A stretch of 20,140 bases of DNA from Bodo saltans (GCA_001460835.1 CYKH01001343.1:1-20140); one strand, 5' to 3'. Positions 7,399-16,362 are shown, numbered from the stretch's first letter. Numbers and translations are program-made. The notes: generated by a model from the sequence alone, not told the origin.

Positions 7399-7833
7399 AT
7401 GGTCAAAGACAAGATCCAAACATCCGAGGACTTGAAGTTTGTGAAGAGTGGTCGCATGAACATGCTTGTCCTCGTAAAAGACAAGGACGTCACCAAGATT
7501 GACGTCGGCAGCGACGCGTTTCTCCAAAACCCACTCGTCACCCGATCGAGCACAATGGACCAAGTCATGTTCCAACCAAACGTCGTTTTCAAACTCACCG
7601 TCGATTTCAAGAAAACGTTTGCATGCGTAGAGACGGCTGTGCGAGAGTCCACAGATTGGGTTCTGTGCAGCTGTGCAGGGGGCATGGCGTATTACAACAA
7701 AACAGAGGAGAGGTTGGTGTTGCAGCAATGTGTCGTCTCGATTCAAAGTACGATTGAAGAAATGAGCAAGCCATTTGTGGCGGTGTTGAAGTTAGACGAT
7801 GATGAGTGGGTGTTAGAGCGTGCCATACGATGA
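7399..7833 (+). CDS. Hypothetical protein, 144 residues
   Basis: I do not recognise this protein. ATG 7399 is the first start after the likely splice site, and the frame ends with TGA at 7831-7833. It has no signal peptide, membrane segment or low-complexity tract, and is probably cytosolic. The sequence alternates short hydrophobic stretches and polar turns (MNMLVLVKDKDVTKIDVG, VVFKLTVDFKKTF, DWVLCSCAGGMAYYN, PFVAVLKLDDDEWVLE), suggesting a compact mostly beta fold. It has four Cys residues, two of them in CSC, but no obvious metal site. Coding reality is supported by balanced composition, splice signals and position in the + strand gene string. An antisense frame of 140 codons over the same bases lacks such support. 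Confidence 0.65.
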   Translation: MVKDKIQTSEDLKFVKSGRMNMLVLVKDKDVTKIDVGSDAFLQNPLVTRSSTMDQVMFQPNVVFKLTVDFKKTFACVETAVRESTDWVLCSCAGGMAYYNKTEERLVLQQCVVSIQSTIEEMSKPFVAVLKLDDDEWVLERAIR

Positions 7834-7851
7834 GGGGGAGGAGTATTTGTA

Positions 7852-7925
7852 GTTTTTGTTTTTTCAGTTGAGTTTTTATGACGAGTAGAGGTAGACCTTT
7901 CCAGCATTGTTTTTCCCGCCTTTAA
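7852..7925 (+). promoter_or_regulatory. Splice-acceptor-like tract and upstream ORF before the giant gene
   Basis: The tract GTTTTTGTTTTTTCAG ends at 7867 and looks like a strong acceptor. The first ATG after it (7878) opens a 15-codon frame ending at 7925, far from the main ATG at 8033. A later acceptor near 7957-7963 after a second tract would avoid it, so either the mRNA carries an upstream ORF or two leaders exist. Confidence 0.4.
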
Positions 7926-7951
7926 CTGCGTTTAACCGCGTAAAACTGCGT
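7919..7951. repeat. Short triplicated motif in the leader of the giant gene
   Basis: Three imperfect 10-base copies stand in a row: TTTAACTGCG, TTTAACCGCG, TAAAACTGCG. Each contains a CGCG-like or TGCG end. The repeat is too short to assign a role. Confidence 0.7.
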
Positions 7952-8032
7952 ACTTGCTGAGGAGATACCGTGCCCCTGATTTCTTTTGAGTAGGTAGAAC
8001 AACGCCATTCGATTCAAAATATTCAGTTGAAC

Positions 8033-11000
8033 ATGCTCATTGAGGCTTTCGCTGCGCCAACTGTCCGACTGGTAGACCTCTTCGAGACATGGGCAGTGAT
8101 CCGCATCTCCGCGCCACCCCTGTGGCATCTGCCCGGCTCAAAGGGCAACGGCTTGCGCCCAGCTCGCTACGAGATTGTGTTGGCGTGCTTGACGTTAGAC
8201 CCTCGAACGAACAAACCCGCTGTTCCTAACCGCAGCGTGATGGTGGAGTACACGCGACCACCACCTCCCCCCAGGGACAAAGACACGGAAGAAGAGGAAG
8301 AAGGAGATCGAGCTATTGGAGGAGTGGACGTGCTGCTGACTGACATGTTCCCCCATGGTGTGTATGATCTTACAGTACGTGGGGTGACGACGAATGTTGA
8401 TGCCCTGCGTTGGCAGCGTGAAAGTGGGCAACAGCAACTGGGTGCCGCCCCACCACCACCTGCCCCTTGGATTGGAGCGTCGGCTCGTATGCACATTGCG
8501 CTCCTCCTGAGGCCAAGCATCATGCAAGGCGTTGTGGAGCCACATGCGGTGAATGTGATGTGGTCGCTTGGCGGCTGGGCGGTTCCGCAAGAGTTTGTTT
8601 CTCAGCAGCCAACCTCAACCTTAACGCAAGCATCTTCCTCACCAATGGCTCTTGGAGGAGTGGTGGCCACCATGCCTGATATCGTATCTCTCTACGAAGT
8701 TGAATTATTTCGCTCCTCCACATTTGATCGGAATCCTCAAGTGGAGAGGTTTGGGACGACGGTTGTCCCAGGCGTGTCACCTCTTGGTGGCGCTCGTCGC
8801 ATTCCACTTCGTAATTTGCATGAAACAGCAGGGGGAATGATTATACTTGCTCGTGTGCGCACGTATCGCCCTGGGAAGAACGGCGAGTTTCCTGATCACG
8901 TGCCTAGTCATGATGTGGTAGGGTCCCACCTTCCTAAAGCAAGAGACCACAACAACAGCAACAACAAAAGCGGTGACGCCAACAACGACAACGTCAGTGG
9001 TTTGTACGGAGAGTGGTCTGAGTTCAAGCGTCTCGTTTGTCTCCCCGATATTCGTGTGCGCGTCCTAGAGATTGGCAGCAACTCATGCTGCGTCTCATGG
9101 GCGGACGAGGAGGAGAGAGGCGGGGAGGAGGAGCACAACAACAACAACCCTTCCCATGCCGCCAAAGCGACAACAGTTAGCGGAGATTTACTGAGTCGTG
9201 GGGTAACAGATTGCTATGTCTGTTGCAGGAGAGCGCCGTTAAAGGAAGTGAGGCAGGAGGCAACGCACGTGCCGCTGCATGAGTGCAGGCACGTGCAAGT
9301 AGAGGTGCGCAAGCAAAATAGAAGCGGGAGCGATGGTGCGTTACCTTCGTCGTCGACCACGACGACGTCCAACGTGATGAGGTTGAATTCATTGGCCCCC
9401 TCCACTGTGTACAACCTAACGTTTTCTTACCGATACAAGGAGGGCGGTGAGACGTGCAAGAAATCGTTTCGATTTCGGACCCGCCCTGCTCCCCTTGTCG
9501 ACCTGCGGCATTCACGAATCGGCTCCACGTTTGTGCTCGCTGCGTTAAAGATGTCAACAACGGTACCGCTTTCTACTCGCGCCATTGATCTACTTGGCGG
9601 TTACAGCAGCGGAGGAGTCGTCTTCCCACATCAAATCGCAACAACTACAGGAGGAGATGAGGAAACAAGCGTCACGCCGATTTACGAAGACTGGGACCCA
9701 ACTCACTGCTCCAGGGCGTCGTTACCAACATCAAACTGCCACACTGCTACTACACCCCAACACAACGGTGATCTTCTTCTTTCTGCGCACCTCTTGACAT
9801 GCTTTTATCAAGTGCAAGCAGTCGCACGTGGCGCTGTGGTGGCCAATGTGTTGGTGTTGCACAGCCCCACCCAAAACGAAGGAGGAGATGATGCATTCGG
9901 ATGGTGGGCTAAGATGATGTCGACGCTTCTCACAGCAAGTGGTGGTCGTTCATTCTTATCGAGCTCCAATACTACTGCAGCATCATCACAACGACAGATC
10001 GTAGAAGGTCTTATGCAACCTCCGCCTCCTCCAGAAGTTTTGCACGCGATCTTAGATCCACTGCCGGAGGGGACAGCGATGGTGCTTCGTTGTCGATGCG
10101 GGTTGATGTCATTCTCAGCTCTTCTCTCTGCTTTACAAGACGTCTTTGAGAGTTTTGATCAGAATCGTTCTACTTCCGCTGTATCGACGCAGCCTAGCGA
10201 GGGGGAGCTGCTTGATGCGCTTTCTGCTCGTTGTGTGTACAGTTCCTGGTCTGACGCGCCCCTAATTGACCGCCCTCAAGCTGCTCTATCTGACATGCGT
10301 CGTGAAGACAGCAACACCGCGCTGGTAGGTGGCGCCACCCCAAACAACAGATCCTCCAGTGCAGTTGCAGTGACAGAGTTGTGTGCGGTGTCGACCCTAT
10401 CTGGCATCGACACCATCGTTGAGCAACGCATGCCGACGAGTATGACGATTACATTCGCTCACACGACTGCAACGACGCGAGCGCTGCGCAGCGGAGGTGT
10501 AGGACGAGGCGAAGAAATTCCGGTTGAGTGGCTTTACGTTTGCATTCTCGAAGGCAGTGAAGACGAAGGGAAGGTATTTCAACGAAGCTGGTGGCAGGGG
10601 CATCAGAAGGTGGTGGAAGGCAGTGCTACTTTAGAGGTTTCGACGACCCTCATATCACCCACCAGTGCTGCTCCGATGCTATTAGACAGTCATGGGCCTA
10701 CGACCTCATCATCACCAGCAGGAGATGCGGCAGCGGCAACCTCCTCCGAAGGCCTTGTCCACTACTGCCCTTGGCTACGAACTAAGCAAGATATTCAAGT
10801 CCTTGACACGAACGATCCCTTCTCTCGAGCGGAGAGGCCTGTCGAAGTGTACCGCGTTCCGCTGCACGACGTGCGTATGCTACGGTGGGACCATTTAAAG
10901 TCGAATACTTCCTACTCTGTCATGTGGAACGCGATGGATGAGGCAGGTGTGTGGCTAGGCGGGAAGTCAATGGTGGTGGAGACGCTACCGACTCCCGAAG

Positions 11001-14000
11001 TGCACATAGTGGCGGCACTGAAGAAATTAGACTGGGGGAGTCGCTTGCAACACACCATCGCCGCCGCCGCCGCCTCTGAGCACCAGTCTTTGTTTGAATC
11101 AGCCACGTATGCACCCATTTTAGATAAGGACTTTTTTCTCTACGCGCGGAACGTCATTGCATCGAAGACAGGCGAGAGTGCCGGCCCAGTCGTAGATCCA
11201 CTGATGAGCGAGGTGGAGGCGGATCAGCTGTTATCCCTTGCCACTGGCAGCAACAGCGCGAACGGAACATCAGCGACGACGACAGCTGCGTCGTCACCAA
11301 CGTTACGCGAGTGGATGAAGCAAAGAACGCAACGTGGCATTCAAGCGCTACGTGTGGAGGTAGACTGCGTCACGACCACGGAGGTCGTGCTGCGATGGCG
11401 GCGCCCTTCTTCGTCGACCAAAGCATCAAGTGACGACGCTGATGACGGCGAAAATTTTAACAGTCGCAAAAGTATTGCGATGTTGCCGTTGGAGTATCGA
11501 CTTCGCGTGTCCTGGGTGCCTTTACCGCACTTGGCGATCGAACAACGAAAAGCAACGGCGGCGACGGCCGGCAGCACCAGCAGCACTCACCATGCTTCTT
11601 CGCAGTTGTCTGAGAATGAAAATTTTAGGGATTATCTGTTTCGGTGCGATGGGAGGTGTAACATTGTGCGCCTCTCAGAGCTCAGCCCGGCGGTCCTGCA
11701 CACCGCAACACTCTCCGTGTTTGACAAAGAGTTGAACCGCTGGACGCCATGGTCCTCACCGTGTACATTCTCTGTGACGTCCCGACTCGAGATGCAGTTG
11801 AGCTCCATTACAGCGAGTGGCTTTGTGGTGCAGTGGCAGAAGAAGCATGCAAACGTAGATCCTCGTGTACTGCTCAACCCTGTGACGCCAGAATCCTACG
11901 AAGTGTCGGTGTTGAGATGCACATGGGAGGCGTTGGGACGGGCTGCTGGTGAGCATGATCAGGTGCAGAACAACGATAAGGCGACGACGTCCTCCACGAC
12001 GGCGAAGGTTTTACCCAGCAGCGATGGGGCCGGTGACACCAGTGTTGCTTTGCAGATGATCTCTACCGTTGCTGGAGCTCGTGAAAAAGACACGTCATTT
12101 GCGACCGTGAAACTTTCAGACTCCGCAACTAACAACAACAACGCGAAGAACGCGACCAATGGTGCTCCTAAGGACTCGCATTTAGAGAAGATGCACTGGG
12201 CCCTTCGCCACCACCCAACACTGTGGAGGTTTACCGATGTTGCCGCCTCGACTGTAGCCGCTGATCATCATTATTCGTCTGCACCGCACAATTGCTCTGA
12301 GCAAGACGACGCGGTGATGACGTTTATCATTCCCGCCCCTGCCACCAGCGTACGAGTCCCAACAGTCGCTCATGGCGTCTACCGCGTTAAAGTTCGACCA
12401 CACTACGCACACGCATCGACAGGGCCTTGGTCTGACGTGTCGTTCCTCTACTCCTATCCACTTGCGATGAGAGTCACGCACGTGTCGCAACGCCGCTGTG
12501 CGTTCGAGTGGAACTGCTCTCCTGAACAATCCGAACATGCTGATGGGCTAAGAGGTTTGAGTGGAGACGCAATGCCTCGATCACGGCGCGTCGTTGTGCT
12601 AGTCGATGAGCTAGCTCAAACCAACAACAACAACAACAACACAACAACAGCATTGTCTTCACCGCTGTCAACGAGCAGCAGCAGTAGTAGTGCCGTCGCT
12701 GAGATTCGAGCGCCACCGCTTGTGCTGTCTACTCGGCATTTAGATGTTGCTTCTATTTGTGTGGACGATTATGATGGGAACCCGAATGAAGGAAGCGACG
12801 CTTTGTTTCTGTCGCCCCGAACACAACAGGCTAAGAAGCAGAACCGCTCCCAAACCCAACAACAACAGCCACTACAAGCGCTCACCACGACCGGTGTTAA
12901 GGTCTGTTCCGATTTGTTACCAGATCGTTTGTACCGCCTACGCGGGGTTGTCGTCACCACAACACTGCCGATCGTCATCGCACCAACGCTGCCAACCAAA
13001 ACAAGTACCGGTAAGCCGTTGTCGGACTTTGAGCAGCAACAAGCGACATGCGAAATGGGAGGAGCAGCTGGTTGCACTGAACACACCAACAGCGAAAGTG
13101 CTCTTGCAGCTGCTGTTGGCCCGAAAAGACTCATGGCGTCAGTCATAGCGATGCGAATGGCAAAAGCCTTCGCCAAGTTTCCAACTGCGCTCTTGAAGTC
13201 GTCGTCTTTGTCTTCAGCCGCGACTGAGTCTTCACACGAAACCTCCGTCTCCGCAACGCCTCAGAAGTCACTCTGGGCCTCAGCTGCTCGCAAGACATTA
13301 GATGCCATCAACAACAACCGCCGCCGCCGCAGCAGCAGCACTACCGCCGTCGATGGGGGCCTCGTGTTGACGCTGATGGGGTTGGACTCTCCACTCACCG
13401 TGCAGGTCAATACCCTACCGTTGATTTCGCCGCTTACAGTTGTGTCCGTAGGGCCAACCGATGCTGTGGTGCAGTGGAGTCGGTTGCTTCACTCTGCTAA
13501 GCTCGAATCCACAGCATCAGCAACACAGAGGAATCATTCAACAACATCAGATGAAAACGTCATCGTTGACAACAAGGAAGTCTTCCAAAAAGAGGTCTAC
13601 ACGATAGTGGTGTGGGACGTAACTGGGAGCGGGGAAGTACTACCTGCCTGCGCAGCAACATCTGCACCGAAAAAAAGTCATTCCGCAGGATTCCTCCCTC
13701 GTCAGCAGCATTGCAGAACGTTTCAGCTTCATCACGCTCCAATTGCTTTTATGGACACCGTGACGCCGACAAGGCCACAACAACAGCAACAACAACACGC
13801 GGCGACCGACGATTCCAAAGTCCCGCTGCTCACTAAGCGCATTGTTGGATTATCCAACGGGAGAGAGTATGTGGCGGTGGTGGTGCCTTTTTCAGTGAAC
13901 GCTGCACGAGGAGGAGGAGGACATCGTTCGCTGGGCAACACGGCAGACGACAACGAAGGAGGCTACCCGATAGAGGCTCTCGAACGTGAATACGACAATA

Positions 14001-14842
14001 ACATCAACAACATCAACGAACCATCCCCACTGCCAACATCTGTAGGGCCGTATGTCTCGTTTGCCACGATGAGTTCGTTGAAAGTGTTTTGGGAGTTGCA
14101 GCCGCACAATCAAAACTGCCTTCGTGTGGTTGTTTCTCGCTGCTGGATATCTCATTATGAGCAGCAGCATTCTGTAGCGGCAGCGAGCACCAAACAACAA
14201 CGACAAATGCAACAACCACGACAAGCTGGCACTCCACATTCGACTAATGCAGCGGCAGAAGGTATCCCTGCAACTGTCGAACCTCACAGCGTTCATGGTT
14301 GCTTCGCGATGCCCCGCGGACATGACGTAAAGTTTGTCGATTGTGACTTTCCTACTGAGATATCTGTCACAATCCGGCGCAAAATATCTGCTGCTCCCAT
14401 GAAGACGCTGTCTTCTGCTACTGCGGAGACTCATCGCGACGATGACGACGATGATAGTGGGGGTATTGCAGTGAGCGCGTCGAATCATTCCACGCTGAGC
14501 GCTGTCAACTCAACTCGTCAAGTGCGGGAGGAAAGAAACGTAGACACCAACGATTCCGTGACGTCTCCAGCGTCACCACTCGATCAGCATCAACAACTAC
14601 CGCAAGGGAGCAGTAGCGCAGCGACAACATACCGCTTTCGTCGGAGTGGAGCTAATGAGAGTGTCGTGGAGCTGTTTCCCCCAGCAACACGAGGATTGTC
14701 GTCGTGGCATCCTGAAGAAGATGCTTCAAGTGGGCAGTGGGGCAATGGCGGTGGGGTGAGGGTTGTGATCAAAGCTAGACAACGGGATTACAACGGTGAG
14801 TGGGAGGGTGGGGACTGGGTGCGCGCAACGATTGTCCTGTAG
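8033..14842 (+). CDS. Giant protein with about ten divergent fibronectin-III-like modules
   Basis: 2269 residues from ATG 8033. I see no signal peptide or membrane helix, so it is probably intracellular. Repeating modules show FN3 hallmarks. The strand-B Trp appears in VNVMW (about 172), CCVSW (350), VVLRW (1115), FVVQW (1267), CAFEW (1489), AVVQW (1811) and KVFW (2017). A Leu-x-Pro...Tyr corner appears in LAPSTVYNLTF, FPHGVYDLTV, LLPDRLYRLRGV and LSNGREYVAV. A late G-x-W motif appears in YGEWSEF, WTPWSS, TGPWSDV and NGEWEGGDW. Modules run about 10-160, 169-338, 339-489, 489-747, 780-990, 1103-1251, 1252-1477, 1477-1644, 1800-1960 and 2008-2269. Each is longer than the usual 90 residues because low-complexity loops (Asn, Ser, Thr, Gln) interrupt them. 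FN3 domains bind proteins, so a scaffold or cytoskeletal/flagellar role is possible. I cannot name an orthologue. Confidence 0.85.
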   Translation: MLIEAFAAPTVRLVDLFETWAVIRISAPPLWHLPGSKGNGLRPARYEIVLACLTLDPRTNKPAVPNRSVMVEYTRPPPPPRDKDTEEEEEGDRAIGGVDVLLTDMFPHGVYDLTVRGVTTNVDALRWQRESGQQQLGAAPPPPAPWIGASARMHIALLLRPSIMQGVVEPHAVNVMWSLGGWAVPQEFVSQQPTSTLTQASSSPMALGGVVATMPDIVSLYEVELFRSSTFDRNPQVERFGTTVVPGVSPLGGARRIPLRNLHETAGGMIILARVRTYRPGKNGEFPDHVPSHDVVGSHLPKARDHNNSNNKSGDANNDNVSGLYGEWSEFKRLVCLPDIRVRVLEIGSNSCCVSWADEEERGGEEEHNNNNPSHAAKATTVSGDLLSRGVTDCYVCCRRAPLKEVRQEATHVPLHECRHVQVEVRKQNRSGSDGALPSSSTTTTSNVMRLNSLAPSTVYNLTFSYRYKEGGETCKKSFRFRTRPAPLVDLRHSRIGSTFVLAALKMSTTVPLSTRAIDLLGGYSSGGVVFPHQIATTTGGDEETSVTPIYEDWDPTHCSRASLPTSNCHTATTPQHNGDLLLSAHLLTCFYQVQAVARGAVVANVLVLHSPTQNEGGDDAFGWWAKMMSTLLTASGGRSFLSSSNTTAASSQRQIVEGLMQPPPPPEVLHAILDPLPEGTAMVLRCRCGLMSFSALLSALQDVFESFDQNRSTSAVSTQPSEGELLDALSARCVYSSWSDAPLIDRPQAALSDMRREDSNTALVGGATPNNRSSSAVAVTELCAVSTLSGIDTIVEQRMPTSMTITFAHTTATTRALRSGGVGRGEEIPVEWLYVCILEGSEDEGKVFQRSWWQGHQKVVEGSATLEVSTTLISPTSAAPMLLDSHGPTTSSSPAGDAAAATSSEGLVHYCPWLRTKQDIQVLDTNDPFSRAERPVEVYRVPLHDVRMLRWDHLKSNTSYSVMWNAMDEAGVWLGGKSMVVETLPTPEVHIVAALKKLDWGSRLQHTIAAAAASEHQSLFESATYAPILDKDFFLYARNVIASKTGESAGPVVDPLMSEVEADQLLSLATGSNSANGTSATTTAASSPTLREWMKQRTQRGIQALRVEVDCVTTTEVVLRWRRPSSSTKASSDDADDGENFNSRKSIAMLPLEYRLRVSWVPLPHLAIEQRKATAATAGSTSSTHHASSQLSENENFRDYLFRCDGRCNIVRLSELSPAVLHTATLSVFDKELNRWTPWSSPCTFSVTSRLEMQLSSITASGFVVQWQKKHANVDPRVLLNPVTPESYEVSVLRCTWEALGRAAGEHDQVQNNDKATTSSTTAKVLPSSDGAGDTSVALQMISTVAGAREKDTSFATVKLSDSATNNNNAKNATNGAPKDSHLEKMHWALRHHPTLWRFTDVAASTVAADHHYSSAPHNCSEQDDAVMTFIIPAPATSVRVPTVAHGVYRVKVRPHYAHASTGPWSDVSFLYSYPLAMRVTHVSQRRCAFEWNCSPEQSEHADGLRGLSGDAMPRSRRVVVLVDELAQTNNNNNNTTTALSSPLSTSSSSSSAVAEIRAPPLVLSTRHLDVASICVDDYDGNPNEGSDALFLSPRTQQAKKQNRSQTQQQQPLQALTTTGVKVCSDLLPDRLYRLRGVVVTTTLPIVIAPTLPTKTSTGKPLSDFEQQQATCEMGGAAGCTEHTNSESALAAAVGPKRLMASVIAMRMAKAFAKFPTALLKSSSLSSAATESSHETSVSATPQKSLWASAARKTLDAINNNRRRRSSSTTAVDGGLVLTLMGLDSPLTVQVNTLPLISPLTVVSVGPTDAVVQWSRLLHSAKLESTASATQRNHSTTSDENVIVDNKEVFQKEVYTIVVWDVTGSGEVLPACAATSAPKKSHSAGFLPRQQHCRTFQLHHAPIAFMDTVTPTRPQQQQQQHAATDDSKVPLLTKRIVGLSNGREYVAVVVPFSVNAARGGGGHRSLGNTADDNEGGYPIEALEREYDNNINNINEPSPLPTSVGPYVSFATMSSLKVFWELQPHNQNCLRVVVSRCWISHYEQQHSVAAASTKQQRQMQQPRQAGTPHSTNAAAEGIPATVEPHSVHGCFAMPRGHDVKFVDCDFPTEISVTIRRKISAAPMKTLSSATAETHRDDDDDDSGGIAVSASNHSTLSAVNSTRQVREERNVDTNDSVTSPASPLDQHQQLPQGSSSAATTYRFRRSGANESVVELFPPATRGLSSWHPEEDASSGQWGNGGGVRVVIKARQRDYNGEWEGGDWVRATIVL
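12617..12695 (+). repeat. Trinucleotide repeats inside the giant gene
   Basis: An AAC/CAA repeat (12620-12650) encodes a poly-Asn run followed by Thr, and an AGC/AGT repeat (about 12673-12690) encodes poly-Ser. Similar short runs occur at 11059-11074 (GCC), 13316-13340 (CCG/CAG), 13776-13799 (CAA/CAG) and 14438-14457 (GAC/GAT). All stay in frame and fall in loops between FN3-like strands. Confidence 0.85.
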
Positions 14843-14999
14843 AGAAGGAGAGTGTAATGTATTTTGCATTTGAAACTGTAGAATGGAATCGACATTGTTT
14901 TTTTAAAGTTGTTGCGTTATTTCGTGGGCATTTTTTGTGGAGCAGAGTTCTTGATTTTTTTGAAGTAGCAGGGAGGTAAATTCTGCCGGAAGAAAAAAG

Positions 15000-15563
15000 A
15001 TGATGAGGCAGTGCATGATTCGCCGATTTTGCGCTCCCACAGCTGTTTTGCATAATTTCTATCCACTCGGTCTGAAGTCCGGCCCAAAAAACTTTGACGT
15101 TCTCCTGCCAATTAACAACTTTGACCCAAAGCAGGTGAACAACATTCCAAAGCACGGTAGCGGGAACAACAGCAACAAGCGACCAGGTTTTATGCAACGT
15201 CACGAGATGAAGCTGAAATGTGAATGTTGCCGATTCCAATGGCTGCGTGATACCCTCACCATCCGTTGCAGCGCCCATCCTAGCGTGCACAATCAGCAAG
15301 AAATTTGGCTTGAGCCGACGTGGACGTACCATAAGCAGCAGCCGAAGGATTATCACAGATACCTGAACATGTCGAAAAACCCGCGTACTGGCATGCTGAT
15401 GGCACGGGAGGCGGCGAAGGGAATGAATACAGAGAGACGAGCGAGTGGGTTGACAACGTATTCGATGAATGCGGCGAAGGAGACACGCAGACTTGCGAGG
15501 GCGATTTCGGGAATTGGTATCTATGGTACGCGTTGGCAGACAAGATTTCCGTTCCCGACTTGA
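15000..15563 (+). CDS. Probable mitochondrial large-subunit ribosomal protein bL36m with extensions
   Basis: 187 residues. The core KLKCECCRFQWLRDTLTIRC followed by SAHP matches bacterial bL36 in spacing: Cys74-x2-Cys77-x12-Cys90, as in Escherichia coli Cys11, Cys14, Cys27. The CSAxP motif comes directly after the third Cys. The fourth zinc ligand would be His97 (one residue further than the bacterial His) or His93. The first 32 residues are Arg/Lys-containing without acidic residues, fitting a mitochondrial import sequence. Bacterial bL36 has about 38 residues; here there are about 65 extra N-terminal and 85 extra C-terminal residues, as is typical of kinetoplastid mitoribosomal proteins. 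bL36 binds 23S-type rRNA in the large subunit. Start ATG 15000 is the first ATG after AGs at 14941-14965. The opposite strand has a longer open frame without any motif. Confidence 0.7.
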   Translation: MMRQCMIRRFCAPTAVLHNFYPLGLKSGPKNFDVLLPINNFDPKQVNNIPKHGSGNNSNKRPGFMQRHEMKLKCECCRFQWLRDTLTIRCSAHPSVHNQQEIWLEPTWTYHKQQPKDYHRYLNMSKNPRTGMLMAREAAKGMNTERRASGLTTYSMNAAKETRRLARAISGIGIYGTRWQTRFPFPT

Positions 15564-15878
15564 GAGCATTACAACGAAAATGTCAAAAATGTCTTGAATT
15601 TAAAGCGCTACTTGTTGGTTTTTGACGTGTCATGTTACTGGAAACGCTCATGTTTTTTTTTTTTGCTCTTGTTGTTCGTGAAATGCCGTGGGTCTTGCAT
15701 CACACGCACAAAATACTTTTAGGTCCTCCTTCCTTGGGATCGTTACTGAAAGAAACAAAATGCATGATGAAGGTTTGTGGCCTTCTATTGCCTCCTTTTT
15801 GCCCCGATACTACAGTTGGCACTAACCGCCGTCTCCCCCGCAGCTCGTCGTGAAATAGAACGTGAGAGGGTCGAAACG
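15564..15878 (+). other. Spacer with a strong splice acceptor and a signal-peptide-like frame
   Basis: A T12 run (15653-15664) is followed by no AG until 15721-15722, a textbook acceptor layout. The next ATGs (15760, 15764, 15767) all lie in frames different from the gene that follows. In the frame of that gene, 15777-15848 encodes a hydrophobic run ending in VSPAA just before charged residues, but a TGA at 15768-15770 closes it upstream and there is no ATG. A second pyrimidine tract ends in CCCCCGCAG at 15843. See the finding on this start. Confidence 0.6.
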
Positions 15879-16148
15879 ATGCGCACCATGCGAATCCGAA
15901 AGTGGTGGCTCGAGACTTTGCCGTCCCTAAGTGTTGAAATCCCGGGAGCTGACCTTAAGGAAGCGCTGGATATTTTGGAGTGGTGTTGCATTGAGAAACT
16001 TGTACTGGAAGATGCTACGGATGAGCACTTGGCGATACTGACAGATAAATATTTGGAAGAAGAAGCACTTAATGCTGCATTGATCAGCAAGATGCACTTG
16101 AGCGAGGGGAGCTCGATGCGTTGCGAAGTTAGTGTTAGTGATATTTGA
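15879..16148 (+). CDS. Small acidic protein, 89 residues, start uncertain
   Basis: I do not recognise this protein. From ATG 15879 (first ATG after the acceptor-like CAG at 15841-15843) it starts MRTMRIRKWWLETLP, then becomes acidic and mostly helical (DLKEALDILEWCCIEKLVLE, DEHLAILTDKYLEEEALN). It ends in a Ser-rich tail closed by TGA at 16146-16148. No membrane segment lies in this version. The frame is open further upstream through a hydrophobic stretch that would make a good signal peptide, but no ATG lies in that extension. The protein is therefore either cytosolic, with this start, or a secreted or ER protein whose true start is offset by one base, through a real frameshift or a sequence error. 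Confidence 0.5.
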   Translation: MRTMRIRKWWLETLPSLSVEIPGADLKEALDILEWCCIEKLVLEDATDEHLAILTDKYLEEEALNAALISKMHLSEGSSMRCEVSVSDI

Positions 16149-16308
16149 AAGTGACAACTTGAATTTTGTGCAGGAAAGGGAAAAAGCGAAAGTAGTTTCA
16201 TTCGCGATTCCATTTAATTGAGTTGATTCGATCGATTTTTTTGCATAATAAGACTCGTATTTGGGAAGAGTACAGTTTCCAGATTGAATTGGTTTATTGC
16301 CGTAGTAG

Positions 16309-16329
16309 ATGAGCAATACAATACGATAG
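16309..16329 (+). promoter_or_regulatory. Six-codon upstream ORF before the lectin-like gene
   Basis: ATG 16309 is followed by five codons and TAG. It lies downstream of a T7 tract and the AG near 16249-16250, and 33 bases before the main ATG. If that acceptor is used, this is the first ATG on the mRNA. The alternative AGs at 16303-16307 and 16328-16332 complicate this. Confidence 0.35.
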
Positions 16330-16362
16330 TAGAGAGACGCGTCGTCGGTGCTGCTTCGTAAT

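Noticed and set aside
7260-7502. 80-codon frame with a hydrophobic N-terminus upstream of the 144-residue gene
   Set aside because: It starts at TTG, the hydrophobic part is read from pyrimidine tracts, and it overlaps the supported gene in another frame.
13892-14488. Antisense open frame of 198 codons within the giant gene
   Set aside because: It lies wholly inside a supported coding frame with clear FN3-like repeats and shows no domain of its own.
14775-15569. Antisense open frame of 264 codons covering the bL36m gene
   Set aside because: It is longer than the sense gene, but has low-complexity His/Arg/Ser composition and no motif. The sense strand carries a precise bL36 Cys pattern and splice signals.
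15632-15853. 73-codon sense frame beginning MLLETLMFFFF
   Set aside because: The Phe run is the T12 splice tract, and the start lies before the likely acceptor at 15722, so it would not be in the mature mRNA.
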